A stretch of DNA of 64,000 nt from Phoenix dactylifera. Its lineage: Eukaryota > Streptophyta > Magnoliopsida > Arecales > Arecaceae. This document shows, piece after piece, positions 12,258 through 23,936 of the stretch. The notes under the pieces were generated by a model. That model was not told the DNA's origin. It worked only from the letters and a program-made list of their open reading frames with translations, and ran no database searches. The translations under genes and the position numbers were made by a program. Position 1 is the first letter of the stretch, and every line of letters begins with the position of its first letter. Location: the NCBI RefSeq assembly GCF_009389715.1, contig NC_052394.1, positions 20,958,899 through 21,022,898 on the forward strand. The letters are read 5' to 3'.

Positions 12258-13293
12258 CATCTCCTACCTACAGGGTATCTCTTGAGTGGCATGTCACATA
12301 ATACGCCACCTAATCCTTTGTTTCGTTGGCCTCTCGATATACATGTTTAGCCTAAAAGGCCACTCCATCACTCGCTATATTCCAAATATTTTGAAATAAG
12401 AAGTATACCCCACTCCCTTCGCTCTAGCCCTTTTGAATCCAACTGATCACAGTAACTGAATCACCCTCTAATATGATCGATATATCTTGGAGCGCACGCC
12501 TGGTATGGCATAATCTGATCCAAGCCGTCCGTAATTCTGCTCCTGACATAGAGATATTAAAAATTTAGCGACCGCCAGCAGCGATTATCTAGAAACTCGA
12601 ATCTTTGATGATGAAGCCTTTTTTTTTTTTTTCTCGTGCCGCTCTCCAAAATATCGTCGCCAAAGTTGTCTAAGGCAGTAGGGAATCCCAGATGAAATGT
12701 ATCCGACGGACTGAGCAGCGCTTTATTTGGAATCGACTTTGGTACAGTCCGGCTGCTCAGTCTCCATCGGAGTGAACTTTTCTGTCTCCTCCAACGAGCT
12801 TAATTTTTTAAGGAAAGCACTGGAAGACAATAATATTTCGAAATAAGAAGTATACCCCACTCCCTTCGCTCTAGCCCTTTTGAATCCAACTGATCACAGT
12901 AACTGAGTCACCCTCTAATATGATCGATATAGCTTGGAGCGCACGTCTGGTATGGCATAATCTGATCCAAGCCGTCCGTAATTCTGCTCCTGACATAGAG
13001 ATATTAAAAATTTAGCGACCGCCAGCAGTGATCATCTAGAAACTCGAATCTTTGATGATGAAGCCTTTTTTTTTTTTTTTTTTTTTTTTTCTCGTGCCGC
13101 TCTCCAAAATATCGTCGCCAAAGTTGTCTAAGGCAGTAGGGAATCCCAGATGAAATGTATCCGACGGACTGAGCAGCGCTTTATTTGGAATCGACTTTGG
13201 TACAGTCCGGCTGCTCAGTCTCCATCGGAGTCAACTTTTCTGTCTCCTCCAACGAGCTTAATTTTTTAAGGAAAGCACTGGAAGACAATAATA
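12258..13293 (-). mobile_element. LINE fragment: C-terminal RNase H domain
   Basis: The reverse strand reads as plant L1-type RNase H: GFIIKDSSF, then AAGG, ISMSGAELRTAWI, LEGDSVTVISWIQKG, and at 12380-12260 QHVYREANEAADWVAYYV, the usual C-terminal end of the domain. Stops interrupt it. Endonuclease and reverse transcriptase regions are absent, so this is a 3' fragment. The internal part is duplicated in tandem. Confidence 0.68.
12391..13293. repeat. Recent tandem duplication, unit about 445-460 bp
   Basis: Unit 1 (12391-12834) and unit 2 (12835-13293) abut directly and begin with tgaaataagaagtatacc / cgaaataagaagtatacc. By eye they differ at only a few bases plus the length of a poly-T tract (shorter in unit 1), indicating a recent duplication inside the LINE fragment. 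Confidence 0.9.
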
Positions 13294-16200
13294 TTGTGAC
13301 AACAAAAAGCGTCTCATCGTTCCATAATTAGAAATTAGTGGGACAGCTGGCATCTGAGGCTGATTCTTTGCTCGTAATTTCAAATTATTTAAGACCTAAC
13401 GTGGATCCGTCGGACTAAAGGTAACTTTCTTTGTGGTTTCTTTTAATTGGATTTATTAGCCATGGCAAATGGATGGATCTTTCCCCATGCTCAAATACAA
13501 TATTTGCAGAGGGTATCTTCTAATCATTATCCTCCACTACTCACCATGGAGATAGAATTCGAAGTGAAGTCACATTTCCGTAAACAAAGAGTTTCTGCTC
13601 TATTTTATGTTTTATCTATTAAATTACACATGGTCATGATAATATTTACCCCACCCCAAGCTGATCAACATTTTAATACTTGGCTCTCCGCATTAGCAAA
13701 ATATCACTAACAACTTCACGGGGGGAATACTGGAATAAGAGAGATGTATTCCAAGAAGTATAGTCGAGCGGAATCCATATTGAGTGGTGAAATATCCTAT
13801 TCCTAGAGAGTATAGAAGAAAAGGTCTAAAGATCGTGAAGCACCGAAAGGATCCGCCGGAAGCCACGACCCATCTAAATCACCCACTTTATTTGAGCTCC
13901 GGCATGATAAGCGACGCACGAAATTGGATATCGATGTTTCGAGATGCAATGTGAAATTCATTCAGATTGAAAAGCGTGTGGATTTGATTTCCCATATTAA
14001 TTTCTTGCTTGCATCAATCTGAGTTCTTTCTTTCAATTTCTTATATTTTATAACTCTTTTAGTCTGACTAATGCTATGCAATAAAATGAAGAAAGAAGGT
14101 TGTGTCTAAAATGCCAACATTGTTCATCGATGCCACCAACCTAACTTAAAAATTTTCAATGTAGAATAGTGCCTAGCCCAAAATAAAAAGGCCTAAGAAT
14201 CAAACATTAACTGGCTCACGGTATTTTAAAAATATAGTTATCAAATAATAAATATTTTTTTATTAAAAGCTCTAACCTTTCTCACTCTCTTCCGCATGTG
14301 AATAACATTTGTTACCTTATCTTACCGGAAAGTATAAATCCCATATCTTTCCTTCCTGGAAAGTCAAGGAAAAGCCTTACCAGAAAGTCAAAGATCCCCT
14401 ATTTCATTCTCCCGAAAAACGAAGGTCAAAATCCCTCTCTTTCTCATTCCGGGGAAGACCACTTTTATCGTATATAAACAACTAGCACTTTCCTTCCCTG
14501 ACTCGCTCGGACACCTCGCTCAAACACCTACTTCCAGATTAGATGGACGTTACCCCCTGCCCCCTTGAGGGATATCCGGTCTTCAACTGGACCTGTCACC
14601 TGGGAATTGGACGTTACCCCCTGCCCCCTCGGGGGATTTACTTATTCGCGCACTCCAACAATGCCAAATAAGCTCTAAGTCAGGTTCAATCTTTACGGTG
14701 CTAATTGTCCACTTGAATAAATTCGTCGCTTGAATTGGAAGCATTTCTTGAAAAATCATGCATTATGTCAATTATTTCGATGCCTAATAGACCAACCATA
14801 TATTTTCAATCAAACAAGTACCCAACAAAGAGCACTATATGACACCATATAACATTGCTCATTCAGAAGGACAACAAAATTAATTAATAAAACTTTTCAC
14901 CAAAAGGAACCATTTTTCATTTATTAATAAGCTAAATAGTGCTACATGTTTTACTTATCCATAAGCTGCATAATGTAACGGTATAATCAGCACTCTGGCA
15001 CTATAAAAGTCGGTCGATCATCGCCAGATTTAGTCTCTGGTCTGCAGAGTCAACACCAACCTTTTTGCCTCCCTTGAAAACTTGTCTCCATAAGGTGGCG
15101 GGCATCGAGAATCGTGCCTCAGATTTGGGTTCAGGAACTTGTCTCCATCGAGAGGTTCCGCCTTTGTTTTTATTTTTATTATTTTTTGTATTTTTTTATC
15201 TTTTTTAGAGCGGATGAATTCGTACGAGTATAAATGTATCCAATAAAATTAAAAAATAAAATGCCATGAAGTACCCGAGGCACCTCATCATTTTTATTTT
15301 TAGCCTACATGATACTCTCAAAGTGATTGATCATGTAAGCAATGTGCTAGGCATGAAGGGTCGTGCCCCATATTTGGGTGCAGGCCAATGTTGTCATCTT
15401 TGGAGACTTGTTACCATTGTGGAGTGGCCCAGAGGTCGGATGGGGTCAGAGTATTCAATGGTTGTCACAATTTGAGTAGCATTAGTGTCTTCTCCTGTTC
15501 TATTGTACACCAAGATAGAAAAAAAATCGAAGCTATTATATTGTCAAAAATACAAGCTCAATGTTTCTCATCTCCCTACTTTTTTTTTCTTTTCATGCAA
15601 TTAATTTGTATATGAACAGTTTTCAAGCCTACCATCATGTTCTTCCTAAAAGATAATTATTAGAACTTATTGTAGAATGACTAGTGAAGCAATTAGCTTC
15701 TTGAAATAGGGATTACTGGTTTCCATGCACTAGAATTATTAAAATATTTTATATTATAATATGTTTTCATAAAAGTTTCATCCTTTCTCTTCAATAAAAA
15801 TATAACAAATGAATACTTTCATTTTATTTTTTACGATATTTTCAAAATTATTTTATTTAAAAAATTGAAAATATTAACAATTTCAATATATTTTTGCATT
15901 TGCATATAATATTTTCTTACATGTTCTTTAATACATCTAGTTTCATTTATGCTGAAATTTAAAACTAAAAGCAGTATTTAATATATATATATATATTAAT
16001 ATTTTTACATGATATATTTTATTTAAATAATTTATAGTTTTTAATATAAAATCTAATAGAATCCGAGACTCTTAGTTCAATCAACCTTATGCATCCTTAT
16101 TTTGAATCGTAATTAATGTATTCTCTTAATGGAATAATCTTAATTGATGGAGAGGCCAAGATCCTCGAACGAACAAGAATATGCCAATCAAAAGATATTT

Positions 16201-16500
16201 TCAATTGCTAGAAAGAATAAAAACAAGCTACAAGCCGATATCTAGCAATTTATCGTACATGCAGCGCAAGATGTTATTTTTTGCTATTCTTTAAAATGCT
16301 ACTAAAATTTAGCGAATTCTATGATTTTTTATAGTGGCACTTTAAATCAAACCGGTGCCAGGTATAGGTAAAACTAAATATACCATCAAAAATTAGATTA
16401 TTTATCAATAATAAAAGAAAAAAGAAATTAAAGCAAGTTTCCTTTATTCATAAGCTAGTTATTGCCAACGTGCTTCCTTTCATCCATAACCATGCAAGGT
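13294..16500. other. Intergenic, repeat-rich, no gene recognised
   Basis: AT-rich DNA with islands of higher GC at 13730-13980, 14300-14660 and 15000-15180. At 14544 and 14609 the 18-mer gacgttaccccctgcccc is repeated directly, about 65 bp apart. A TATA-like tatataaa occurs near 14470. These could be parts of an old retroelement terminal repeat, but no partner copy is present. No coding sequence seen. Confidence 0.4.
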
Positions 16501-17372
16501 TCAGCAATGGGGCATCGTGCAAGGTGGCAGACCCTCATTTGGTGGAGGGCGTTTAGGGCGGCGAGGGTGGAGCCCCAACCTCGGTGGGCCCACGCTTGGA
16601 TTTGGGTCAGAATGGTACACGCGGTTCGCCGCCATCACATCCGCCGGTAGACTATGTGGGGGTTTGTGTAGCTGCGGGGGAGGATCCCCAGTATAATCGT
16701 GAACAGTGTCTGTGATTCGAGACCTGTCTCCATCATGACCGTCGCCTGAGCTGGGTAGTGAGCCAACATCGCCGGCATGTGCCTTCGTATCTTCTCCTGT
16801 TCAGGAGAATAGAGAAAGTTAAAGAAATAAATAAAAAAACGACATCTCTAGCAAATATCTTTATTATATAAACAATAAGGAGATAGATGGATAGAAAAAA
16901 AAGGGGTTAAAAACATAAATAAATAAATAAATAATGATCAAGGACAATACAAAGAAATGAGTCCAAAATTTTTTAGGGTTCAGAAAGCTTGAGCACACTA
17001 CTTTAACGCCAACAAAATTTTAAATCAAACATCGAGGCCTTTAGTCTCTTGATGGATCTCGGTCTATGGATAGTTAAAAGTCTTGAATACACAAAAATAT
17101 CATAGAGATACGGAGACTAGCAAATATTTTATATGCATCACTGTAAATCTAATATTGTCAAATTAGTGATTAAAATATTAAAATTTTGGAGGGTTATCTC
17201 GCTGTGTAATCCAGATTCTTTTCATCATCGTCGTCATCAACAACAACAATAATAATAATGAAATAACTAGATTACCTAAAACTGGAAGGAGTCTCGTAGC
17301 AGAACAGATTGAAATGTCGGAGAAGAACAGGAGAAGCCACCAAACACCAACAGAGCACAACTTGGATCTCAT
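16501..17372 (-). CDS. Putative small secreted proline-rich peptide precursor (CIF-like motif)
   Basis: Two exons, 17372-17276 and 16796-16501, encode 130 residues. Exon 1 is a signal peptide: MRSKLC, hydrophobic VGVWWLLLFF, then CSATRLLPVL, a plausible cleavage region. It ends TTTTAG then GTAATC. The 479-bp intron ends in a T-rich tract and GAACAG, and the split Gly codon keeps phase. Exon 2 has an acidic variable region (residues 34-63), then HDYTGDPPPQLHKPPHSLP at 65-83, then a basic proline-rich tail with two Cys ending TMPHC. The DY...P.P.L.KPP..LP pattern resembles the tyrosine-sulfated CIF peptides that signal through GSO/SGN3 receptor kinases; these usually lie at the very C-terminus, whereas here 47 residues follow. 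A TATA box lies 62 bp upstream of the ATG. Gene status is well supported by structure; family is an inference. Confidence 0.6.
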
Positions 17373-17433
17373 CCCTAACCTCAGCTCTAGCCTTTTGAAC
17401 TTGGTTATTGATAAAAAGAGGGCATCCTCACGT

Positions 17434-17445
17434 CTCTATATAAAG
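17434..17445 (-). promoter_or_regulatory. TATA box of the secreted-peptide gene
   Basis: On the minus strand this reads CTTTATATAGAG, centred about 67 bp upstream of the ATG at 17372. That spacing leaves room for a short 5' leader of about 35 bases. Confidence 0.6.
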
Positions 17446-17910
17446 AACCGACGGTATCAGGCCATTTAAGGACATTAATTATTGGATAGATTGGTGACAA
17501 GATCGATTGTTTCTCTCATGGAAAGATTTGTGGATGCTGAGATATAACTAACGGATATGATTCAAAACTCTCGCTCGATGCCGAGATACATTGGACAGGA
17601 TTTAAAATGCTCCAACTAAATGTGTCCTCTTTTGGAAAGTAAGGACGGGTTTGAGTTGAGAGTATTAATGGGTTACCTTCCAGAAGGCCCGTGTTTAACA
17701 TTTAATATTAGAGGAGACGAATAAAAATATGGTTGCTATTTTAGTGATTAGTCAATACTTATTTAATACCTATAACGTGCATATCACGTGCCAGGTAGGG
17801 TGCAATCATATAAGGACACGTGTTGGGTGCAGATAAAATCTTTCACCATATCTGCAATTCCTTATAATTTTCTCCCGAGGAGGCGAGAGGAAGGCGGAGA
17901 GAGGAAAAAG

Positions 17911-20417
17911 ATGGTCGCATCCCTCCATCTCTGCGGACTCCAATCTTTCTCCCCTCTCCTTGCTCGTCCTTCTCCCAAATTTTCCCCCTCTTTTTCCTCT
18001 TCTTTACCTTCTTCTTCTTTCGCTCTTCTTTGCCGCGCAGCGTCCCTGCGCTCCTTCTCCTCCTCTTCCAGGCGCCGCCCGTCCGCCGCCGCGGCCGCCG
18101 CCGCTCCCTTCGTCGTCTCTGCCGCCCTCGGGAAGCTCTCAGAGACCGAGCTCGTCCCTGTCCCCAAGGGGCCCGAGGGCTTGGATGGCAAGTTCCCCTC
18201 CGCCGCGGGCGTCTACGGGGTCTACGATGGCGACGGCGGCCTCCAGTTCATCGGGATCTCTCGGAACGTCGCGGCCAGCGTCGCCGCCCACGCCAAGTCG
18301 GTCCCCGACCTCTGCCGCGCCGTAAAGGTTTATAATTACGAGTTCCTTTTCAAAAGTTTATATATAATTACACATGCAACATAGACATAGACAACAAACT
18401 CGATAGCAGATACTTCCTATCTAATCAAAAATATTCTTAAAAAAAGTCATTTAAAATTTTCTGTACTTAGTTTTTTGTGAATTTTTCTTCATCTTTGCTT
18501 ACCCCCCTCAACTTGTCTTTGGGGCTGTCCTCCCAAAATTCTTCTCAGATAGTTCACTCTCGTTTTGCCATGTACTAGTCCTGCTCTTAACCTTTGATTA
18601 ATATAATTAATCCTTTTGGTTGTAACGTCCATTCATTTAATCTTAAATGTTTAACAAAATCATCTAATGTGCATGGGGTATGGGCCGTACCCAAAACTCA
18701 TGCATACAATAATTCGTGGCTGAACTAGTTTATATGATTTTCCTATTACTGTTGGCAGTCAGCGATCACAAAAAATACTAGGACTGTTTCTCCATTATAT
18801 TCTCTTGCATTAATCTTATTGAATACATTGTAATCTTAGCACTCTGTGGAAGAATTTAGATTCATAAGTAGTGAAATCTATTTGTCTGAACAACTAATTT
18901 GGCCATCAAATCTAATTACAATTTTGCCTCATATTTTACTTCCACCCTCCAAGTTGCACTATGTATACCTTTTTGTGGTCCCACTAATTTCGATGCCTAT
19001 ATGTTTAAAAGTTTCTCTGCACATTTCTAGGTTCTCTTGTCTGCGATGCATTCCGCTGTATTTGAACCATATCCTGAATGAAGGCCTAATTTCTCTTTAT
19101 ATTACTGAAACTAGCTTCCTTTCCAAAACATTGTGCGCTCTTGACTTTATAAAATATAATTCTAATCACCTTGGAGTTCTCAAGAATGACTATTGGTGAT
19201 GGAGATGCTCATCAAATTCTTTTAGTTTCCTAGCTAGACAAACTATTGAATGAAATGTGGCTTATATCTACACACACACACACTAACATATTATATCCTT
19301 AAATAAAACTATGGATGGAAGGAAGGGATTTTTCTTTTTTTTATTTAGACATACTGCATTGTCTTAATTTGATTCAAATCTCTTCATGCTGAAGATAGTA
19401 CAATTCATAAGTTTTACCTGACAGAGCTTTTGTTTGATACTATTTTATGTGATATGGTTGTGAAATGTTCTTAATGTTTACTTTGCTGATTAAATTGCAT
19501 TTTTGATTTCCAAAAGCATCGTCTAAGAGTGTTCTTAATTGAATCAAGAATATTGAATATTAATACTTCTATCTGTATATCTTGGTAGTTTCATCCATTT
19601 TTTATATCACAGCAGAGTGGACTTGGCTATGATGAAGGGAATTAGGGGCATGAATTGAACATCATAAGGATTGCTTTTGTGTCCATTCTATGCAGTTGCA
19701 ACGTATCACTGTGTGAATTTAATGAATTCTGTGGTTGAAAATGTCAAAGCCTTGAAATCTTTAAATAACAAGAAATGGACAAAAATGGCACTCAAACTTA
19801 CTAGCTTAAGCTAAAGATCTATTTTCCAGGCATGCACCAGTGAGCACAAATTTGATGTAGGATCATTATCCACAATATGTTACTCAGATCTCTGCACCTT
19901 ATCCTTGTAGGTGGGGCTAGTAGATGAAGCTGCACCTGATCGGACAGTGCTGACCAATGCCTGGAAATCATGGATGGAAGAGCACATCGCAGCCACTGGG
20001 AAAGTCCCTCCAGGCAATGAAACTGGAAATAACACTTGGTTCCGCTTGCCTCAGAAGAAACCAGACTTGCGTTTGACACCTGGTCGCCATGTTAAGCTCA
20101 CAGTCCCACTGCAGGAGCTAATTGATCGACTGGTTAAGGAGAACAAGGTTGTTGCATTCATCAAAGGATCAAGGAGCGCTCCACAATGTGGCTTCTCAAA
20201 GAGGGTGGTGGGGATATTGGAGTCCCATGGTGTGGATTTTGAGTGTGTGGATGTTCTTGATGAGGAGTACAACTATGAGTTGAGGGAGACGCTGAAAAAG
20301 TACAGCAACTGGCCAACTTTTCCTCAAGTTTTTGTTGGAGGGGAGCTTGTGGGAGGATGTGATATTATTTACTCCATGGCAGAGAAAGGGGAGCTTGCTG
20401 CACTGTTCCAGAAGTAG
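17911..20417 (+). CDS. GRXS16: Monothiol glutaredoxin S16, chloroplastic (CGFS type)
   Basis: Exons 17911-18327 and 19911-20417 (both phase 0 at the junction) give 307 residues. Residues 1 to about 65 are a Ser/Arg/Ala-rich plastid transit peptide. About 80-160 form the GIY-YIG-like N-terminal domain ([20 protein letters not shown]) unique to this glutaredoxin class. The C-terminal glutaredoxin domain (about 205-307) carries the single-cysteine active site CGFS at 232-235, plus [14 protein letters not shown] for glutathione binding. CGFS glutaredoxins bind and transfer 2Fe-2S clusters in the plastid stroma; the N-terminal domain of the Arabidopsis protein has reported endonuclease activity. 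The start ATG follows a purine-rich leader and opens the transit peptide. Exon 1 is very GC-rich, exon 2 is not, a typical monocot gradient. All key residues are present, so it looks functional. Confidence 0.95.
18328..19910 (+). other. GRXS16 intron
   Basis: GT at 18328 and AG at 19909-19910. AT-rich, includes a short (CA)n run near 19270. No gene or clear transposon seen inside. Confidence 0.85.
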
Positions 20418-22191
20418 TATTCCCTGTGGTTGAGAGTACCTTGAATTGCAAGTATCATTTGAAGGACACAAAGGTATGATCCTCTAAGACCATTTTATTG
20501 TATTGAACATTTTTCCAAGAGTAATGCTAGAGGATCTCAAAAATAAATACTAGCTTATTAATCAAGAACAGAGATAACAGTAGAGCAGCCAAAAGATCAA
20601 GAACAATATTTGTTTCTCAAAAGAAAAAAAAAGTATATCTGTATAAGTTATGTTAGTATTGGATTACTTTCAATTGGGAAATAAGGAAAAAGAACCTCCT
20701 TCATCTAATGCTTTGAAGTTTCTGGATGGAATTCAGAAGGGTAAGCAGCCCAGAGGTGAGCACTAGGTATGAATATTGAACTCATCTTCCACAGTGGTGA
20801 CCTGGCTTGAACTAGGGCTCTTTGTGTCTTTCTGCACTCAGGCTTCCTTGTAGATCCGCATTATGTATCCTGAGCTAATTTAACTCAGCATCATTCAGTG
20901 GGATTATGAGTTAGCATGACAGGATTCACATGACACCCATGTTACAAGCACTGGCTATCTTGTATGCCATTTTGGATGGTATAATGCACTCGATTAGTAT
21001 CTTGTTGTTCAACTTTGCCCTTCCATGCAATTGTGGCTCATTGTATTTTAGGCAGGAGCTGGAGTGCCTCTATGGTTGGTGGTGGAATGTTAGAACTAGG
21101 TTGCAGGAATGTTTGGACCCTGGAAGGAGTAATTCAAGCTTGTTGGCTTCCTTCTGGGGACATGCTGTCCACCATATATTAACATTTCAAAGATGATGAT
21201 TTCATAAAATTTCGAAAAACTTTGTTAGGAAAGGATGTGCTGGTTTACTAGAGATGATCAAACTTTGTGTACTCACTCACAAAGAGGCTACGGCTAGGAT
21301 GTCTGCATTAACTTTCTTGAGCCTCTCTTTGAGTGACCGCATGCTTTTAAGTCTTGAATAAATTGATGAAAGCTCGAAGATGTTTTAGATCGCCCGGTGA
21401 GCTAATTTCTCTCCACCGTTGATATATCTTTCCCCATCCTAGCAAATTTCATTTTATTGTCAAGTATAAGATATATAGCTGCGAGGAGAATTCACTCTAT
21501 ATGGCAACATCTATATTAATCAAAAATTATAACTATATTTCAAGACCGAAAGAGTTGATGTTTTTGCTTTTGCTTTCATTGATTTTGAAGGCGTGCCTTC
21601 AATAATTAGTGATGATTGCATCAGCTAGATCCTCTATATGATCCTTTGTAGTCTATCTTTCTCCTGGAAAGGGTGGTATGCCACGGGTCGTTTCATTAGA
21701 CAATGAAATAAAAAGAAAAGTGACTAAAAGTGCAAAAAGAAGAATCACAACTGCAGCAATACATCATTATGCTTATCCTCACCAAATGTTAATATTTGTA
21801 CGAAAACGAGAACAAGAATACACAAAGAAAATCAACTCAAACAGAACACTCACCATCAGACAGAGAACCCAACATACAAAGTGGATTTGCGACCAACTTC
21901 GTTGCTATATATGGTGCCCTTGACACCCAGTTGTGGATTTTCATCATCATCTTAAATTTTAATCAACATATACTTGCATGAATACATGATTAACAAACAT
22001 GCACACAGGGCACTCATAAGTGGGACTTTTTATGGCTTTATGCAATAGTTAAAGCGGATGGTAAAGTAGGACAGAATTGACAATAAGGGTCCATGGCTCC
22101 ATTCGTCAGAACTTTTTATGGTCTTCTGATATATTTCTTGGATTAGAGTCTTCTCCCCATGATTTATTGTTTATCAGGTTCAAGGAGAAAT

Positions 22192-22251
<60 letters not shown>

Positions 22252-22641
22252 GCCACTTAGCTTACTCGTATGAGAGCCAAGATCCAGTACCAATTCTCGC
22301 ACTCTTATTTGGGTTATTGAGGTTGGCAATCGCATGGGGGAGATGAACAGATTGAGACCTTTAGGAGAACGAGAGGAGGGATGTGAGGAAGGCAGTCTGA
22401 GATTCCTTTTGTAGAGGGAGTTTTCTTTGGACTAACCTTATTGCTGGGTTGGATTTCTCTAAAAACAACTAATCCATGCGACCCTGGATTTCTTAAAGGT
22501 CTAGGCATCTAGCATTGCGATGCAAATGAAAAAGTTTTATTTGGCTACGGTCATAAACAAATTTGTAGTTAATATGTTATAATCATGCTACAATATGGTA
22601 TCTTTATTATTTTAATTAACTGTACATGACTAAAGCATTTA
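20418..22641. other. GRXS16 3' flank and intergenic DNA
   Basis: The first few hundred bases are probably the GRXS16 3' untranslated region. The rest is AT-rich with short open frames that resemble nothing I know, plus the 57-base poly-G run described separately. Confidence 0.5.
22194..22250 (+). repeat. 57-base uninterrupted poly-G tract
   Basis: A pure run of G from 22194 to 22250, preceded by ttt and followed by agcc. It is the longest homopolymer in the window and lies in otherwise AT-rich DNA. Either a real, highly unstable G-tract able to form G-quadruplexes, or a sequencing or gap-filling artefact. Confidence 0.97.
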
Positions 22642-23933
22642 GGCCCTGTTTGGGAGAGCTGTTGGCAGTAGAGCTGGTGGAAGTAGAGCTGTTGAAAGTA
22701 GAGCTGTCTGAAGTAGAGCTGTTATAAAAAGCTGTTTGCTGTTTGGTAACTACATTCGTAAAGTGCTGTGATACTTTGTTTTGTGTTTGGTAAACAAACT
22801 GAGAAAGTACTTTTGTATGACAAAATTACCATAAAGGACATTACATAGTATTATACAACAGAACATAATAAAACATAACATAAATTAATACATAAATATA
22901 CGATATAGTATAATATTATTGTAATATAAAATAATATTATGTTAATATAGCATAATAGTAATATAATTATTAAAGTAAATTAATATTTGGTAATATAACA
23001 TAATATTAAATTATTTAACATAACATATTAATGTATTATAATATACTGTAATATATAGTATATTTATAGTATAATACAATAATAAAAGTATAAAATATTA
23101 TAATTATTAGTATAAATTAATTTCTCATAATATAACATAATATTAAATTATTTAAAATAGCATATTAATGTATTATAATGTAATGTAATATAATATAATA
23201 TTTATAGTATAATACAATAATAAAGGTATAAAATATTATAATTATTAGTATAAATTAATTTTTCATAATATAACATAATATTAAATTATTTAACATAACA
23301 TATTAATGTATTATGATATAATATAATATGATATTATATTTATAGTATAATACAAAAATAAAGGTATAAAATATTATAATTATTAGTATAAATTAATTTT
23401 CCATAATATAACATAATATTAAATTATTTAATATAACATATTAATGTATTATGATATAATATAATATGATATTATACTTATAGTATAATACAAAAATAAA
23501 GGTATAAAATATTAAAAAATAATAGATTGATTTTGGAAGGTACGGAGAAGGATTAAAATTTTTTTCTTCTAAAATGTGGTTCAAGAGATGCATACAAAAA
23601 TTGAAAAGAAAAATACCTTTTCTTATGGAAGGGAGTCTGATGGCTAGGGTTCTTGGCTCCAGCAGATTTTTAGGTTTATAAAGGGACAAGCTATGTAATT
23701 ATTATATTTTAATATGGACATTTTTGTCAAAAATACAGCTTTCCGAAAAAGCTGAAACAACTTCCTTCCAAAAGCTTCAAATTGGAGCTTCCTTCCAAAA
23801 GCTATTTTCAGCTTCCCGCAAAAGCTGAAACAGCTTTTTGAAAAATTTACCAAACACAGTTTTTTATCTAAAAGTACTTTTGGAGGGCCAAAAAGTGCTT
23901 TCTGGCCCTCCAAAAGCTCTTCCAAACAGGGCC
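22642..23933. mobile_element. Non-autonomous PIF/Harbinger-like DNA transposon, copy 1
   Basis: Terminal inverted repeats start ggccctgtttggga and end tccaaacagggcc, flanked by a 3-bp TTA target duplication (22639-22641 and 23934-23936). TTA duplications and GGxCCTGTTTGG termini are typical of Tourist/PIF-Harbinger elements. Subterminal regions are rich in motifs such as agtagagctg on the left and its kin on the right. There is no transposase frame. The core is a 138-bp AT-rich tandem repeat. A second copy lies at 53957-55838. Confidence 0.82.
22990..23520. repeat. 138-bp AT-rich tandem array, about 4 units
   Basis: The marker aaaggtataaaatatta (or aaaagtataaaatatta) recurs at 23084, 23222, 23360 and 23498, an exact 138-bp spacing. 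Units share attattagtataaattaatt and catattaatgtattat blocks. The same array occurs with nine units in the second element copy. Confidence 0.9.
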
Positions 23934-23936
23934 TTA

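Noticed and set aside
14250-14660. GC island with TATA-like motif that could be a solo LTR of an old retroelement
   Set aside because: No partner repeat, primer-binding site or coding remnant is visible, and borders cannot be set; left as an unexplained intergenic stretch.
20930-21196. 88-codon open frame downstream of GRXS16
   Set aside because: No start context, family or splice support; probably in the 3' flank.
22077-22346. 89-codon frame with a poly-Gly run
   Set aside because: Created by the poly-G tract; no coding evidence on either side.
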